This document shows positions 8,494 through 17,741 of a stretch of 64,000 nt of DNA, piece by piece. The notes under the pieces were generated by a model that was not told the DNA's origin, ran no database searches, and saw only the letters and a list, made by a program, of their open reading frames with translations. The DNA is from Pseudomonadales bacterium. Lineage in GTDB: Bacteria > Pseudomonadota > Gammaproteobacteria > Pseudomonadales > Azotimanducaceae. A program made the position numbers and the translations under genes. Where the stretch lies: contig JAJEIQ010000079.1 in assembly GCA_022827905.1 (NCBI GenBank), positions 1 to 64,000 of the forward strand. The letters are read 5' to 3'. Each line of letters opens with the position of its first letter. Positions within the stretch are counted from its first letter, which is position 1.

Positions 8494-8912
8494 GCGCTGC
8501 CTTCGTCGTGGATGCCTCCATGGCGTTCGCCTGGATTTTACCAAGCCAATCGTCGTCCGCCGCCGAGGCGTTGCTGAAGCGCGTCGAGGAAGGCGATGAG
8601 ATCGTGGTGCCGCCGCTCTGGTTCCTAGAAGTTGCCAATGGCCTGCTGGCCGCCGAACGGCGGAAGACGATAGCGGCTCCGGAACGCAGACTTGCACTGG
8701 AACGTCTTTCCGGACTGGCGCTCACCATCGACGAGGCCCACGCACGGGATGCTTTCGGCCGAACGTCGGCGCTGGCCGAGCAGTACGGCCTGTCGGTTTA
8801 CGATGCGGCTTACTTGGAGGTAGCGATCCGCCGCAACTTGCCGCTCGGCACGAGAGACCGCGCCCTACGTTCGGCGGCGCGGCGGAGTGGCATTCCCCCG
8901 TTCGACCATTGA
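8490..8912 (+). CDS. PIN-domain ribonuclease toxin (VapC-like)
   Basis: A 140-residue protein starting at a GTG that overlaps the antitoxin stop. Conserved PIN acidic residues are visible: D8 in FVVDASMAFAW, E47 in FLEVANG, D105 in SVYDAAYLEVA and D123 in GTRDRALR. The fold is a Mg-dependent endoribonuclease, and relatives cut tRNA or rRNA. A full-length toxin with all four acidic positions next to an intact antitoxin suggests a working module. The tRNA-Gly gene 137 bases downstream may be coincidental. Confidence 0.9.
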   Translation: MSAAFVVDASMAFAWILPSQSSSAAEALLKRVEEGDEIVVPPLWFLEVANGLLAAERRKTIAAPERRLALERLSGLALTIDEAHARDAFGRTSALAEQYGLSVYDAAYLEVAIRRNLPLGTRDRALRSAARRSGIPPFDH

Positions 8913-8979
8913 CCCCGCCATGATGCCGACGGCGGGTACCTCCGGGACGACCGGTGGGGCGCGGGACTAGCGCTGAGTG

Positions 8980-9007
8980 TTGCGCTTGCCCGCCCATGCA
9001 TTAAAAT
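8980..9007 (+). promoter_or_regulatory. promoter of tRNA-Gly
   Basis: TTGCGC (8980-8985), a 16-base spacer and TAAAAT (9002-9007) give a good sigma-70 promoter about 43 bases before the mature tRNA. The bases after the -10 (GGCCGCG) form a GC-rich discriminator, as expected of stringently controlled stable-RNA promoters. Confidence 0.6.
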
Positions 9008-9049
9008 GGCCGCGTTCACAGGGGGCGCCGTTCAGCGCCCTGCAGCGAC

Positions 9050-9125
<76 letters not shown>

Positions 9126-9138
9126 CTCCACCCCGGCA

Positions 9139-12100
9139 CTAGTCCGGCACGCTCGACAAATTCGTGATGTGCCCCGTTGGAGTGGACAGCAGGTTCACCA
9201 CCAGGATCGGCCGGTCGGCTGCCACTGTCAACCGCCATTTGCCCACCCCGTCACCGATCGCGCCATCAAACCCGTCGCCCCCCGACTCGAGTTGCGATGC
9301 GTCGAGCGTGCGTACAGTGGCGGCAGCCAGTGTGAACGCGACCGCGCCGCCAGGCGAAGCGCCGGAGTCGTCCGTCCCCTCAATGGTCACCTTCGCGTCC
9401 CGATCGCCGGGATTGATGATCAAGAGGCGGCTCACCTTCTGCCAGTTGCTCGCCGGATTGAACGTTGCGATGCTGTGCAGCCCCTGCACGGAAGGAACCA
9501 CATCGTGCATCGACGTAAGGAACCCGCCGGGCGCGCGGATGAACGACAGCACGTCGATGTCCAAGGCGCTGGTCAGTTCAAGTCGCCAATCGCCGTCACC
9601 GCTGCCGGTGCTCCCCGTCATTCCGGCGCCGCCGAGTTCAAGATCGTCCGAATTGAAATGCGCGGTCTCCCACGCGTCGAGCGCAACGGTCAGTGGTGAG
9701 TAAGCGGTGCCGCTTCGGTCATAAGCCCGAACCGAAACATCGCCCTTGGTCGGGGAGTTGCTGATCAGGCGCACGAAACCCTGTCGGCCCAGCGGGTCCG
9801 AAGCGGCGGGAAAGAGCGCCACGGGATGCGCACCGTCCGGTGAGACGGGAATCGACGACAGATTGGTCAGGTACCTCTCAGGACTCTCCAGCAGGCTCAT
9901 TACAACGATGGACTGTTCGGACGTCACCTCAAGCTGCCACTTGCCCGTGCCTTTGCCCAGCGAGCCGGTGAGCCCCGTCCCAGTCTCGAGCTCCGCTGCC
10001 GTGATTTCCCGAACCGCATCCGCCAGCACGTCGAACCGCACCACGCCTTTCGATGTGGCGCCCGATTGGTCCCAACCCTCAACCGAGATCCGAGCCGTCT
10101 CCGGGGAGACGTTGATCACGCGCAGCCTGCTGACCTGATTGACATTGCTGCCGGGGTTGAAGGTGGCGACCCGATGCTTGCCCTCTTCCATGGGAGCCAC
10201 ATCGTGCATGGCGGTCAGGAACCCGTCGCGGGTGCGAACGTACGTCAACACACGCAGGTCAAGATCGCTGTCGAACAGCAGCCGCCAGTGGCCTGTACCC
10301 CGCCCCACGCCACCAGCAAGCCCTTTACTTGGGTTGCCGCTTTCCACATCCTTGGAGTTGAGATGCACGGCGGCATTGGCCGCCAGCCGAATCGACACGG
10401 AATCCGGCCGCCAACCCGCATCGTCGATCACCGTCAGACGCGCCTCGCCAGCCTTGGCCGACCGGTTGATGACCCGCACGAACCCATGCCGGAAAGGATC
10501 CGATGCATTGAGAAACAGCGGCGCCCATGCCGTCGGCGCCGCCGTCACGCTTTCGCTGTCCCGGATGGTTAGCTGCACCTCCTCGACACGGTAGCCCCGG
10601 GCGTTGCCGTTGATCGTTATAACATCCTCGGACGCGTTCCCGTCATCCGCAGGCTCGAACGTCAGGGTCTCGGAGCCGCTCCGCTCACCTGCATCAATCC
10701 AGATGTTCCGGCTGCCGGTCACCGTGTACGGTCCCGACCCGAGCTCCAGATAAACCATCACGCCGTCCCCTTCGGGAGCTTTTTCGGCCCGGGCAGTCAC
10801 CGTCACCGTCTGCCCGCCGCCCCCTTCCATGATGCGCTTCGGATTCGTGGTGAGGGTGATGGCCGGCGGGTCATTGTCCTTGATGGTCAACGTCAACGGC
10901 ACGGCATCGAGCGCCGTGTGCGACGGTTCCACGCCGCGGTTGCTGCCGGTGCAGTAACCCTCCACCACCAACCTCTCGTCGCCCTCGTGGATCCGGTCGT
11001 CGACCACGCGCAGGAGCTGGGCCTCGGCCGACCAGCCGTTCGATGGGTTGAGCTTCTTCTGGTTCTGGAAGGTGATGTCCGCGGGCATCTCCGCCTCGCT
11101 GCCCGCGCCGAGCCGCAGCCGGCAGCCCGTATAGCCGCCCTCGGCGGCGGTGTCGGGCGGGTGGTCCAGCGTCAGGCGAACGTTGACCCGGCCAGAGGAT
11201 TCCGCAAGCGTCGAGTCCGCCACGCTCGCCATGATCACCGGCACCGGCTCCGCCGTCGGCTCGCTGATCGTCAGCGATGTCCCGACCACGAAGTAACCCG
11301 GTGCGCTGCCGTCGATCCAGACCTGGTCGTCGGTCGTGTTGCCGTCGTGGCCAGCCTCGATGGCCAGTTCCGTCGACCCGCCTGTGGCACCCGCTTCGAG
11401 CTCGATGAAACGCAGCCCCGTCGTGGTGTAGGTGCCCACACCGAGGTTCAGCTTCACCGTCAGCGCCTCGTCCGGCGCCTCGTCCGTCTCCGCCGTCACC
11501 GTCACCACGCTCTCCCCACCGCCCTCGACGACGTTCCGCGGGCTCACTGACAGCCGGATGACCGGCTCATCGTCATCCTCAACGGTCAGCGTCAGCGGTA
11601 CCGACTCCAGATCCCCATGGGGAGGGTCCACGCCCCCCGTGGTGCCAGTACAGTACCCTTCCACGACCAGCGTCTCGTCGTCCTCGCGCACGGTGTCGTC
11701 GACCACGGTAAGCAGCCAGTCCTGTGCGGACCAGCCCTGCGACGCGGTCAGGTCCGCTTGGCCAGAGAAGGCCACGTCTCCGGGCGTCTCCGCATCGCCG
11801 CCCATGCCGAGGCGCAGACGGCAGCCCGTGTAGCCGCCGCTCGCGGCCGCGCCTAGTGGAGGATGCTCAAGGCGCAGCCGGACGCTCACGTCGCCCGTGG
11901 ATTCGCGCAGCGCCGCACGGGACGTGCTCGCCACAATTCTAGGCGTCCTGCGCGCAACAGGCTCCTCGATCGTCAGGATCGCACCGGTGACCGTGTAGCC
12001 GGAAACGGTGCCGCCGATGCTCACCTCGTCGTCGGTGCTGTTGCCGTCGTCTTGAGGTTCGAAGGTGAGCGTGGTGGCGCCACGGGTCGCGTCCGCCTCG

Positions 12101-14151
12101 ATCTCGATGCGCTGCGTACCGGTTACCGCATAGGCACCCGCGCCGAGGTCCAAGTCCACCGTCAGCGTCGACTCCGGCGCCTGCCGCGTCTCCGCCGTCA
12201 CGGTCACCACCTGCCGGCCCAACTGCTCGCCGATCCGGTTCGGACTCACCGATAGCGCGACCGCTGGCCGGTCGTCGTCCTCTATCACGAGCGCCAGCGG
12301 GACCGACTCCAGATCCGAGTGCGGAGGGTCCGGCCCGCCGTTGTCGCCGGTGCAGTGTCCTTCCACCACCAGCGTCTCGCTGCCTTCCACCAACGTGTCG
12401 TCCACCACGGTCAAAAGCCCCGCTTCCGCCGTCCAGCCATTCCCGGCGTTAAGCTTCTTCTGGTTGGAAAACATGACGTCCGCGCCTTCGGTGGCCTCGC
12501 TGCCCGCGCCGAGCCGCAGCCGGCAGCCCGTGTAGCCGACATGATCGGCCAGCACCTCCGGCGGGTTCTCCAGCGTCAGCCGCACGTCCACCCGCCCGGC
12601 GGACTCGGCGATCGCGGCCGCCGCCACACTCGCCACGATTCTCGGCGGCGGACCGGGGGGCGGTTCCACGATCGTCAGCGACGTTGCGGCAACCGTGTAG
12701 CCACTTGCGGACCCGTCAACGACGACTGCATCGTCGGACCGGTTGCCGTCGGTCAAGGGCTTAAACGTCAGGGTCGTTGAACCGCTCGTCGCATCAGCCG
12801 CCATCTCGATGCGCTCCGTCCCCGAAACGCGATAAGCACCCGCGCCCAGATCGAGGTTGACTGTCAGCGCCGACTCCGGCGGATGCTCCGTCGCAGCGGT
12901 AACGACGACTTCCTGCGTGCCGTCCCTCTCGCCGATCCGGTCCGGATTCACCGAGAGCGTCATGTCCGGAACGTCGTTGTCGCGGACGGTCAGCGTCAGC
13001 GGCACGGACTGCAGTTCCAAGTGGTGCGGCTGCGTGCCGGTCCGTCTGCCGTCGCAGTGGCCCTCCACCACCAGCGACTCATCGCCCTCCACCTGCGCAT
13101 CGTCCACCAGAGTGAGCAGTCCGGCTTCCGCCGACCAGCCGTTATCCGCGTTCAGCTTCTTTTGGTTGGAGAACGTCACGTCCGCCGGCGCCTCCGCCTC
13201 GCCGCCCACGCCCAAGCGCAGCCGGCAGCCAGTGTAGCCCGCGTCTTCGGCCTCCGGCGGATTCTCCAGCGTCAGCCGAACGTCCACCCGGCCCGCCGAT
13301 TCCAACAGCACGGTCGAGGCAACGCTTGCCACGATGCTCGGCGGCGGCCCCGCCGGGGGTTCCTCAATGGTCAGTGACGTGCCCGCGACCCTGTGGCCCG
13401 CTGCGCTGCCGCCGATCGTCACCCGATCATCGGATGTGTTGCCGTCGTTCGATGGCGTAAAGTTCAGCGTCGTGGTTCCGCTGGTCGCACCGCCCGCAAT
13501 GTCGATGCGTTGCGTTCCGGTCACCGCATAGGAGCCTACGCCCAGATCGAGGTTGACAGCGACCGCCGCATCCGGCGCCTCTGCCGCTTCGGCGGTCACG
13601 GTCACCGCCTGCTCACCACCCCGCTCGCCGATCCGATCCGGGTTCACCGACAGCGTGATGGCACCCGGCTCGTCGTCGTCAACGATGGTCAGCCGCAGCG
13701 GCCGTGACGCCAGCTCGTCGTGCTTCGGTTCGGTGCCCTTTTTGCTGCCCGTGCAGTGACCCTCAACCACCAGCGACTCGTCGCCCTCCACGAGCGCATC
13801 GTCCACCACGGCCATAAGATTCGCTTCCGCCGACCAGCCATTCGACGGGTTGAGTTTCTTCTGGTTCGAAAACGTCACGTCCGCCGGCGATCCTGCCACG
13901 CCGCCGGAGCCCAGCCTGAGCCGGCACCCGGTGTAGCCCTCTCCCTCCTGGGCCGTCTCCGGGGGATTCTCGAGCGTGAGGCGCACCTTGACCGTCCCCG
14001 TCGACTCGGGCAGTGCGCTATCGCTTACACTGGCCGTGATCGTCGGGGTCTCGGCCGGTTGCGCAAATGCCGTGCCCGTGGCCCAACACCACGCAGTGGC
14101 CGACAAAGCCCATGCGGTGAATGCCCGCACACGAAGGGGCAATCCGATCAA
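9139..14151 (-). CDS. giant secreted Calx-beta-type repeat protein
   Basis: A 1670-residue protein with a signal peptide (AFTAWALSATAWCWATGTAFA then QPAET). Five tandem units of about 233 residues (starting near residues 36, 271, 505, 737 and 970) begin IVASVA...LESAGRVDVRLTLENPP. Each contains GYTGCRLRLG and a VVEGHCTG or VEGYCTG partner cysteine, so each unit could form one disulfide. Each unit resembles paired Calx-beta folds with acidic VDDxxVEGDE-type calcium-ligand loops. Residues from about 1197 to the end hold four shorter repeats (GFVRVIN..., GHWRLLFDS, NPGSNVNQVSRLRVIN, YLTNLSSIP). These also occur in the spondin-type protein at 23135. The predicted start is TTG with no clear binding site; TATACT at 14183-14188 (reverse strand) may be its -10. 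A surface or adhesive role is inferred only. Confidence 0.8.
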   Translation of the reverse strand: MIGLPLRVRAFTAWALSATAWCWATGTAFAQPAETPTITASVSDSALPESTGTVKVRLTLENPPETAQEGEGYTGCRLRLGSGGVAGSPADVTFSNQKKLNPSNGWSAEANLMAVVDDALVEGDESLVVEGHCTGSKKGTEPKHDELASRPLRLTIVDDDEPGAITLSVNPDRIGERGGEQAVTVTAEAAEAPDAAVAVNLDLGVGSYAVTGTQRIDIAGGATSGTTTLNFTPSNDGNTSDDRVTIGGSAAGHRVAGTSLTIEEPPAGPPPSIVASVASTVLLESAGRVDVRLTLENPPEAEDAGYTGCRLRLGVGGEAEAPADVTFSNQKKLNADNGWSAEAGLLTLVDDAQVEGDESLVVEGHCDGRRTGTQPHHLELQSVPLTLTVRDNDVPDMTLSVNPDRIGERDGTQEVVVTAATEHPPESALTVNLDLGAGAYRVSGTERIEMAADATSGSTTLTFKPLTDGNRSDDAVVVDGSASGYTVAATSLTIVEPPPGPPPRIVASVAAAAIAESAGRVDVRLTLENPPEVLADHVGYTGCRLRLGAGSEATEGADVMFSNQKKLNAGNGWTAEAGLLTVVDDTLVEGSETLVVEGHCTGDNGGPDPPHSDLESVPLALVIEDDDRPAVALSVSPNRIGEQLGRQVVTVTAETRQAPESTLTVDLDLGAGAYAVTGTQRIEIEADATRGATTLTFEPQDDGNSTDDEVSIGGTVSGYTVTGAILTIEEPVARRTPRIVASTSRAALRESTGDVSVRLRLEHPPLGAAASGGYTGCRLRLGMGGDAETPGDVAFSGQADLTASQGWSAQDWLLTVVDDTVREDDETLVVEGYCTGTTGGVDPPHGDLESVPLTLTVEDDDEPVIRLSVSPRNVVEGGGESVVTVTAETDEAPDEALTVKLNLGVGTYTTTGLRFIELEAGATGGSTELAIEAGHDGNTTDDQVWIDGSAPGYFVVGTSLTISEPTAEPVPVIMASVADSTLAESSGRVNVRLTLDHPPDTAAEGGYTGCRLRLGAGSEAEMPADITFQNQKKLNPSNGWSAEAQLLRVVDDRIHEGDERLVVEGYCTGSNRGVEPSHTALDAVPLTLTIKDNDPPAITLTTNPKRIMEGGGGQTVTVTARAEKAPEGDGVMVYLELGSGPYTVTGSRNIWIDAGERSGSETLTFEPADDGNASEDVITINGNARGYRVEEVQLTIRDSESVTAAPTAWAPLFLNASDPFRHGFVRVINRSAKAGEARLTVIDDAGWRPDSVSIRLAANAAVHLNSKDVESGNPSKGLAGGVGRGTGHWRLLFDSDLDLRVLTYVRTRDGFLTAMHDVAPMEEGKHRVATFNPGSNVNQVSRLRVINVSPETARISVEGWDQSGATSKGVVRFDVLADAVREITAAELETGTGLTGSLGKGTGKWQLEVTSEQSIVVMSLLESPERYLTNLSSIPVSPDGAHPVALFPAASDPLGRQGFVRLISNSPTKGDVSVRAYDRSGTAYSPLTVALDAWETAHFNSDDLELGGAGMTGSTGSGDGDWRLELTSALDIDVLSFIRAPGGFLTSMHDVVPSVQGLHSIATFNPASNWQKVSRLLIINPGDRDAKVTIEGTDDSGASPGGAVAFTLAAATVRTLDASQLESGGDGFDGAIGDGVGKWRLTVAADRPILVVNLLSTPTGHITNLSSVPD

Positions 14152-14320
14152 ACTAACAGTCTTCCGAATCTATGGGCTTGGCAGTATAACCCGTGCTTTC
14201 AGGACTCTCGCTAGAGACTTCATGCTGTGGGGCAGCGCCGGAGTGAGTGTTGCTTTCACCTTCGCCAAGCCGTAGCTTTGGCGCACACGGCGCATCGGAC
14301 ACAACAAAGGGGGTAGGCAC

Positions 14321-15502
14321 ATGGCCGCACTCGACGGCTTGCGCATTCTGGACATGACCCAGTACGAGGCCGGCACCGCCTGCACCCAGTGCCTGGCGTG
14401 GTTGGGGGCGGACGTGGTGAAGGTGGAGGCGCCCGGCACCGGTGATCCCGGCCGCAGCCTCATGGGCCTCGGCGACTATTTCATGGTCTGGAACAGCAAC
14501 AAGCGCTCCGTCGCCTTGGATCTGCGCAGCCCCGAAGGCCGGGACATTCTGCTCAAGATGGCGCCCCACTACGACGTCTTCGTCGAAAACTACGGCCCCG
14601 GCGTCATCGAAAAGCTCGACATCGGCTACGACGCCATGCGGGCGGTCAAGCCGGACATCATCTACGCCCGCATCAAGGGCTTCGGGCTGGACGGCCCTTG
14701 GTCGGACTACAAGTGTTACGACATGGTCGCCCAAGCCGCGGCCGGCGCGTTTTCCATCACCGGCGAGCCCGATGGCCCGCCCATGCGGCCCGGCCCCACC
14801 ACTGGCGATGCCGGCACCGGGGTGCAAATGGCCTTGGCCATCGCCGCCGCCTATGCGCAGAAGCTGAAGACCGGCGAGGGGCAGTTGATCGAGCTGTCGA
14901 TGCAGGAGGCCATGACCTACTTCCTGCGCACTGCCACCTCCGGCACCAACTTCGGCGAGTGGGCGGCGGCGCGTACCGGCAGCGGCCCGACGCCGACCAT
15001 GCGCCTGTATCCTTGCCAAGGGGGCGGGCCCAACGACTACGTTTACCTCATGGCGGTGACGCCGCGCATGTGGGAGGCCCTGTGCGCCGCCATCGGCCGG
15101 GAGGATCTGCTCGCCGACCCGCGTTTCGCCGACCCGCGAACGCGGCAGAAGAACCGGGAAGCCCTGGAGGACGCCATCGCCGCCTGGACCGTCGAGCGCA
15201 GCAAGTACGAGGCCATGCAGGTTCTGGCCGAAGCCGGCGTTCCGGCCAGCGCCGTGCTTGACACCCAGGACCTCTACCAGAACCCGCACATGGTCAGCCG
15301 GGGCTTCATTCACGAAGTCGATCACCCGGAGAAGGGCAAAGTGCGCCTGCTCGGCTGGCCGGCCCGCATGTCAGCCAGCCAAGTGCCCATCAAGACGGCC
15401 CCTGCCCTCGGCGAACATTCCGCTGAAGTGCTGGCCGAGGACTTGGCGCTTGATGAGGCCCGCATCGCCGAATTGATGCAGGCGGGCGTCATTGGCGGAT
15501 AA
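14321..15502 (+). CDS. class III CoA-transferase (CaiB/BaiF; formyl-CoA transferase-like)
   Basis: A 393-residue protein with a family III N-terminus (LDGLRILDMTQYEAGTACTQ) and the catalytic aspartate region PTTGDAGTGVQMALAIAA. The aspartate in GDAGTG matches the residue that forms the aspartyl-CoA anhydride in formyl-CoA transferase. GGGGGT precedes the ATG. The gene starts a three-gene run with a TPP-dependent oxalyl-CoA decarboxylase-like enzyme 56 bases downstream. That is the classic frc-oxc pairing for oxalate breakdown, so formyl-CoA:oxalate transfer is likely. Other acyl groups (for example 2-hydroxyacyl) remain possible because the family is broad. Confidence 0.85.
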   Translation: MAALDGLRILDMTQYEAGTACTQCLAWLGADVVKVEAPGTGDPGRSLMGLGDYFMVWNSNKRSVALDLRSPEGRDILLKMAPHYDVFVENYGPGVIEKLDIGYDAMRAVKPDIIYARIKGFGLDGPWSDYKCYDMVAQAAAGAFSITGEPDGPPMRPGPTTGDAGTGVQMALAIAAAYAQKLKTGEGQLIELSMQEAMTYFLRTATSGTNFGEWAAARTGSGPTPTMRLYPCQGGGPNDYVYLMAVTPRMWEALCAAIGREDLLADPRFADPRTRQKNREALEDAIAAWTVERSKYEAMQVLAEAGVPASAVLDTQDLYQNPHMVSRGFIHEVDHPEKGKVRLLGWPARMSASQVPIKTAPALGEHSAEVLAEDLALDEARIAELMQAGVIGG

Positions 15503-15558
15503 CGCCAGCGCCCCCGCAAACCAACACCAGATCAAAACCCAGCCACTAAGGAGCACTC

Positions 15559-17214
15559 ATGGGGACAATTGACGGCGCCACGCTGATGGCGCAGAGCTTG
15601 AAGCAGCAAGGCGTGGACATGATGTTCGGCATCGTCGGCTTCCCGGTCATCGGCGTGGCGGCCGCCGCGCAGAAGGCCGGCATTACCTACATCGGCATGC
15701 GCAACGAGCAGTCGGCCAGCTACGCAGCCCAAGCCGCCGGTTACTTAACCGGGCGTCCCCAAGCCTGCCTCACCGTGTCCGGGCCGGGGGTCATTCACGC
15801 TTTCGCCGGCCTGGCCAATGCCCAGCAGAACTGTTGGCCCATGATCCTGATCGGCGGCGCTTCGCCGGTGTACCAGAACGGCATGGGCGGCTTTCAGGAG
15901 GAGCGCCAAGTGCAACTGGCCACGCCCTACTGCAAGTACGCCCATGCCATCGAGCACACGGCGCGCATCCCCTACTACGTCGAGCAAGCCGTGCGCCACG
16001 CAAAGTTCGGCCGTCCCGGCCCCACCTACCTGGACTTTCCCGACGACATCATTCGCGGCCAAGTGGAGGAGGACAAAGTGCGCCCCGCCGCCACCGTGGG
16101 CGAACCACCGCGCAGCCACGCCGATCCTGGCGCCGTGGAGGCCGCGCTGTCCGCCCTCGAGTCGGCCGAGCGGCCCTTGGTCATCGTTGGCAAGGGCATG
16201 GCCTGGTCGCGGGCCGAGGACGAGGTGCGCGCCTTCATCGAGCGCACCCAACTGCCCTTCCTCGCCTCCCCCATGGGCAAGGGCATATTGCCCGACGACG
16301 ATCCGCTATCCGTGGGCGCCGCCCGCAGCACGGCGTTGCGTGAGGCGGACCTGGTGTTCCTGATGGGGGCGCGGTTGAACTGGATCATGCATTTCGGTCT
16401 GCCGCCGCGCTTCAAGGAAGGTGTGCGGATGGTGCAACTGGATGTGGCGGCGGAAGAGATCGGCACCAACGTCCCCGCGGAGGTGGCCCTGCTCGGCGAC
16501 GGCAAGGCCGTGGTCGGCCAATTGAACCAGGCCTTGGACGACCGGCAATGGTTCTACCCGGCGGACACCGCTTGGCGCAGCCAGCTCAAGGAGAAGGCTG
16601 CGGCCAACCTGGAAGCCGTCAAGCCGATGATCGACGACGAATCCAGCCCCATGAACTACTATCGGGCCTATCGGGACATCGAGGCCTGGCTGCCCGAGGA
16701 CGCCATCATCATCGGTGAAGGCGCCAACACCATGGACATCGGGCGCACCCAGATGGCCAACCGCAGCCCGCGCCATCGCCTGGACGCCGGCACCTACGGC
16801 ACAATGGGCATCGGCCTCGGCTTCGCCGTTGCCGCCGCGGTCGCCCAGCCGGACAAGCCCATCGTCTCCGTGCAGGGCGACAGCGCCTTTGGCTTCTCCG
16901 GCATGGAGATTGAAACCATGGTGCGCTACAACCTGCCCGTGAAGATGGTGGTGCTCAACAACGGCGGCATCGGCGGCGGCATGGGGCCGCTCAAGCCCGG
17001 CCAGCGGGTGCCGCCGCCCATCCTCACCTACGGCGCCCGCTACGACGGCATGCTGGAAGCGCTGGGCGGCAAGGGGCTCTACGTGGAGGATCCGGCCGAC
17101 CTGCGGGCCGCGCTCGACGAGGCGATGGCTTTCGATGGACCGGCGCTGGTCAACGTGCCGATCCATCCCCAAGCCGGACGCAAGCCGCAGCAATTCGGCT
17201 GGCTGACCACCTAG
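15559..17214 (+). CDS. TPP-dependent oxalyl-CoA decarboxylase / 2-hydroxyacyl-CoA lyase family
   Basis: A 551-residue ThDP enzyme. The catalytic glutamate region is in TYIGMRNEQSASYAAQAAGY near residue 50. The ThDP-Mg motif is VQGDSAFGFSGMEIETMVRY with NLPVKMVVLNNGG near 445-475. GEGANTMDIGR matches the GANT motif of oxalyl-CoA decarboxylases. AAGGAG precedes the ATG. The CoA-transferase gene upstream supports decarboxylation of oxalyl-CoA to formyl-CoA. However, the tail after NNGG reads IGGGMGPLKPGQRVPPP instead of the IYRG/IYKG of well-known Oxc proteins. A 2-hydroxyacyl-CoA lyase activity is therefore an alternative. Confidence 0.8.
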   Translation: MGTIDGATLMAQSLKQQGVDMMFGIVGFPVIGVAAAAQKAGITYIGMRNEQSASYAAQAAGYLTGRPQACLTVSGPGVIHAFAGLANAQQNCWPMILIGGASPVYQNGMGGFQEERQVQLATPYCKYAHAIEHTARIPYYVEQAVRHAKFGRPGPTYLDFPDDIIRGQVEEDKVRPAATVGEPPRSHADPGAVEAALSALESAERPLVIVGKGMAWSRAEDEVRAFIERTQLPFLASPMGKGILPDDDPLSVGAARSTALREADLVFLMGARLNWIMHFGLPPRFKEGVRMVQLDVAAEEIGTNVPAEVALLGDGKAVVGQLNQALDDRQWFYPADTAWRSQLKEKAAANLEAVKPMIDDESSPMNYYRAYRDIEAWLPEDAIIIGEGANTMDIGRTQMANRSPRHRLDAGTYGTMGIGLGFAVAAAVAQPDKPIVSVQGDSAFGFSGMEIETMVRYNLPVKMVVLNNGGIGGGMGPLKPGQRVPPPILTYGARYDGMLEALGGKGLYVEDPADLRAALDEAMAFDGPALVNVPIHPQAGRKPQQFGWLTT

Positions 17215-17243
17215 CGCCCTGCCAACCTAGGAGTTTCCCAAAG

Positions 17244-17735
17244 ATGCAATCACTCAAGAGAGGCGTCTGGGCCACCCTGCTCCTGGCCGGCATGGCCGCA
17301 GCGAATTCCCCGCCCCCCGGCGCAAACATCGCCGACCTGGCCTGGATGACCGGCGCTTGGGAAGGGCCGGTGGGCGAGAACGCCGTACTGCAGGAGACCT
17401 GGCTGGAGCCGGCCGACGACGCCATGATCGCTGCTGTGCGGATGCTGGAGGACGGCCGGACCAACATGGTGGAACTGATCGTCATCGAGGAGTCCGAGGG
17501 CACCCTGGTCTTCCGCATCCAGCAGTGGAGCAAGAGCTATGAGCCGCGCATGCCGGCGCCACAGAAGATGGTGTTGGCGGAACTCGGCGAAAACTCGGTG
17601 CGCTTCGAAGCGCAGGAGGCCGGCAACGCCTTCCGTTCGCTCACCTACAGCCGCCCGTCACCGGAGGATTTCAACATCAAGCTGGAGTTGACCGAACCGG
17701 CCACCAGCTTGGACATCAAGCTCCGCCGCCGTTAG
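17244..17735 (+). CDS. DUF6265-type exported lipocalin-like protein
   Basis: A 163-residue protein with a signal peptide (MQSLKRGVWATLLLAGMAAA) and the opening IADLAWMTGAWEGPVGENAV, typical of DUF6265 proteins with a small beta-barrel, lipocalin-like fold. AGGAG precedes the ATG. It follows the oxalyl-CoA decarboxylase-like gene by 29 bases on the same strand and so is probably in that operon. Its function is unknown, and a link to oxalate metabolism is suggested only by position. Confidence 0.65.
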   Translation: MQSLKRGVWATLLLAGMAAANSPPPGANIADLAWMTGAWEGPVGENAVLQETWLEPADDAMIAAVRMLEDGRTNMVELIVIEESEGTLVFRIQQWSKSYEPRMPAPQKMVLAELGENSVRFEAQEAGNAFRSLTYSRPSPEDFNIKLELTEPATSLDIKLRRR

Positions 17736-17741
17736 GCCGAT

